A stretch of DNA of 64,000 nt from Zerene cesonia (taxonomy: Eukaryota > Arthropoda > Insecta > Lepidoptera > Pieridae): assembly GCF_012273895.1 (NCBI RefSeq), contig NC_052102.1, positions 10,534,002-10,598,001 of the forward strand, in the 5' to 3' direction. A program made the translations under genes and the position numbers. Numbering within the stretch: the first letter of the stretch is position 1; every line of letters starts with the position of its first letter. The notes under the pieces were generated by a model that was given only the letters and a program-made list of their open reading frames with translations, did no database searches and was not told where the DNA came from. Below are positions 61,786 to 64,000 of this stretch, piece after piece.

Positions 61786-61990
61786 AATTCCTGGAGAAAT
61801 TGTGTTACGATCGCCGTGCCATGCATCTTTCGATGCCACACTGCCAACTTGTAAGTCGTCGTCAACTCTCGCCGGCCGTAAGCGGCTAATCCAATAAAAT
61901 TTATTAAGAACGGCTACCCACGGCCGTTACGTACGGCCGGTGCCTTACGTCACTGCTGAGAAATATCCTCGTGATTGTGAAACCATCTCA
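61786..61990 (+). promoter_or_regulatory. Possible second Rab5 5' UTR exon and GC-rich CRE-bearing block
   Basis: TTTTATAG|AATTCC and CCAACTT|GTAAGT bound a 65-nt segment (61786-61850) that could be a non-coding exon. The following GC-rich block has GGCCGTTACGTACGGCC and TTACGTCA (61945-61952), a CREB/ATF-type site, and may be an internal promoter. Confidence 0.35.
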
Positions 61991-62818
61991 ATACGAGCCT
62001 TCACCTTGGTGACGGAATCCACACGACCTTGACGCTTTTTACTCGGATTCGTAGCGTAAATAGTGTCTTTTTTCTCTTAGGTTTTGTGATCGTTGATGCC
62101 ATAGATACCAGTAAAAGTTTAATGTCGAATTAGAAGATGCTGCTTTGGCTTCGCGAATCTTTTATTCAGTGATATAGGATTTTAATACAGCTGGTTCAGC
62201 GAAGAATTATGCCTTACAAATCCCCTCGTAGGTGGTCTCTTAATCTACACGTCAGCGAGTGACAGTACAGTGCTTAATTTCTTCTACAAATTTATATTAT
62301 AATTAAGCGAATCCATTCAAGGCTCACATAACTTAACGTTATAGAAATAGTCGATATCGGTTTTATCGTATTAGTGGACAATCTAGTTTTAAGTAAAGTT
62401 TTTAAAGAAGGCGAACCCGCATTGATGCTTTTAAATGGCCTATTTATTACAAGATTGAAGTGTTAATCTGTTACAATACACCTACATCTCGGCTTCCGTT
62501 ACTAATCAGTTTTATGTATTTACCCACGTTTTTTATTCGTTGTCTTGTTAAAAGCAATCCCTTTTATTTATTGTTAGTATTTATTTGTTTGAATGACAGT
62601 TTTTATTTCGCAATAACACATGTTAGTCTTATGGTTTAAATACAACATTAACATAACCTGATTGGATTTGTTACCTCGGCACCTTGAATTTCGCGAATTA
62701 TTATCGCTCCTTACCATAATTGTGCATTAGCTTAGTAGGCAATATTTTTCGCCGCAAGTCAAATGTCACCAGCACGAGGAAATGGAATAAGGAATGGCAT
62801 TGTCCTCTGCCGCAGGCG

Positions 62819-63063
62819 ATGGCAACAAACAGGAGCGGTGCGCAGCGGCCGAACGGCGCGCCGCAGACGAAGGTGTGTCAGTTCAAGCTGGTGCTGCTCG
62901 GCGAGTCGGCCGTGGGCAAGTCGTCGCTGGTGCTGCGCTTCGTGAAGGGCCAGTTCCACGAGTACCAGGAGAGCACGATCGGCGCGGCGTTCCTCACGCA
63001 GACGCTCTGCCTGGACGACACCACCGTCAAGTTCGAGATATGGGACACGGCGGGGCAGGAGAG
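62819..63063 (+). CDS. Rab5: Rab5 small GTPase, first coding exon
   Basis: The exon encodes residues 1-81 plus 2 nt of Rab5, the GTPase of early endosome fusion. The acceptor CTGCCGCAG ends at 62815, four bases before the ATG, so upstream exons are non-coding. Visible motifs are the P-loop GESAVGKSS (28-36), switch I with ESTIGAAFLTQ (51-61) and switch II start WDTAGQER (75-82). ESTIGAAF is diagnostic for Rab5 against other Rabs. The donor AG|GTGAGT leaves phase 2. The rest, including the C-terminal prenylated cysteines, is outside the window. The exon is very GC-rich compared with its AT-rich surroundings. Confidence 0.95.
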
Positions 63064-64000
63064 GTGAGTTACGACTTCCCTCTGTTGTTGATATTTATTA
63101 CATGAAATGTTTAAGTAGACGCGAGATTGTAAAAGTTGAGAGTTATGAGTTATATTGGTGGATGATTAAATTTTTCGAAATGAATGGATGTGTAGCGTAT
63201 ATGTACTGATGCTTAATCATTTTGATTGCAAAAAAAAACATAGTAATTTAAAATTATCAACACAATAATTTGTATTTACTAGAAGAAGGTTATGTAGGTA
63301 TTTATACAAGTGTTTCGTTAATTAGACTGTTGTAAAAAGTGTTAAATTTATATAATCTGAATAGAAATATAAGCAATTAATAAACAGGTTTTATGTTATG
63401 TAAAACAATTCAAAAAGTATTTAAAATGTTCGGACATTCTTGAAAAAATTCCATGTTTTCGTTTGGTCTATTTAGATTTCTTGAAAAAAATATTGTTTTG
63501 CAACGGTGAATGTTTATTCAAGTTGTTGATATGTTTTAAATACGTGTGAATTTTGTCAAAGATCGAAACGCCAAAGTATTTTGATGATGTTTAAATAATG
63601 ATAATAATAATTCCAGTTTGGGTCGGGTCCTAACCACTATATTCATATATTAAAAGTAAAAAGACTTCTGATTGAATGTTATTCCAAGTCTTTTAAATAT
63701 ATAATATAATAGGTACATAATTTAGCATATTATAAGTCGATGGTTTTTATTTTTTTATTTAAGGGTAATAAAAAGAACTATTCATCGGTCACTATAATAA
63801 TATGAAAACAAACAATAGTAATTGATTTTATTATGTGACTTGTGACTCGATAAGGTGTTCTCGAGAGAAGGCGGGCGGTTTTGTTAGTTATAAATTGCGG
63901 GTGAATGAAATTTGCACAGCGTGAAGATATGTAATACAATGTTGTGGAACCGTTTGTTTATTATAATGTTATTTCCACATGTAAACAAGTTTTCTCGAGA
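63064..64000 (+). other. Rab5 intron (partial)
   Basis: AT-rich intron start. The next Rab5 exon (YHSLAPMYYRGA type) is not present before the window end. Confidence 0.8.

Noticed and set aside
1..64000. Search for CRISPR arrays, prokaryotic defence genes or viral genes
   Set aside because: None present. The repeats are Helitron-like, SINE-like or hairpins, and all genes are intron-containing or conserved animal genes.

Overview
This is a eukaryotic, AT-rich, intron-rich window that looks lepidopteran (moth or butterfly). The evidence is many short Helitron-like insertions (5' TC, 3' CTAG, inserted between A and T), a tRNA-derived SINE ending in an ATGATGATGA-type tail, canonical GT..AG introns and insect-type orthologues. 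It is not prokaryotic; there is no operon, CRISPR array or phage structure. All multi-exon models below were built by hand from splice signals, and in each one the reading frame closes exactly across all exons.

Layout. 1-1171 (-): 5' part of PREB/Sec12, an ER WD40 protein. 2879-8433 (-): a ten-exon BTB-BACK protein with a C-terminal PHR-like domain (574 aa). 8434-9097: shared upstream region. 9098-11662 (+): OCRL inositol 5-phosphatase in a single exon. 13845-45198 (+): stathmin, with a 26.7 kb first intron that holds two more candidate start exons (25490 and 35358) and one phase-matched cassette exon (39102). 47990-48259: an inverted-repeat cassette carrying a tRNA-like sequence. 49244-55687 (+): the splicing factor CWC22, whose long RD-repeat tail is interrupted by 1000 N. 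56132-57694 (+): a CLAMP/C1a-32-type axonemal protein. 58209-58421 (-): ANAPC13. 62819-63063 (+): first coding exon of Rab5, which runs off the window.

The genes are mostly housekeeping or cytoskeletal (ER export, phosphoinositide and endosome control, microtubule dynamics, spliceosome, cilium, APC/C). No common pathway joins them, although OCRL and Rab5 are known partners in endosomal traffic in other animals.

The most interesting signals are: (1) the stathmin 5' exon system, where three alternative starts all end in phase 1 and join the same exon 2; (2) six unrelated, perfect 15-25 bp hairpins with 1-10 nt loops scattered through non-coding DNA, plus a seventh, compound inverted repeat; (3) a tRNA-like element with a 9-bp extended stem and a T-run inside 24-bp perfect inverted repeats; (4) eight copies of a near-palindromic motif in the stathmin 3' region. 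I found no clear case of a wholly new multi-gene system.
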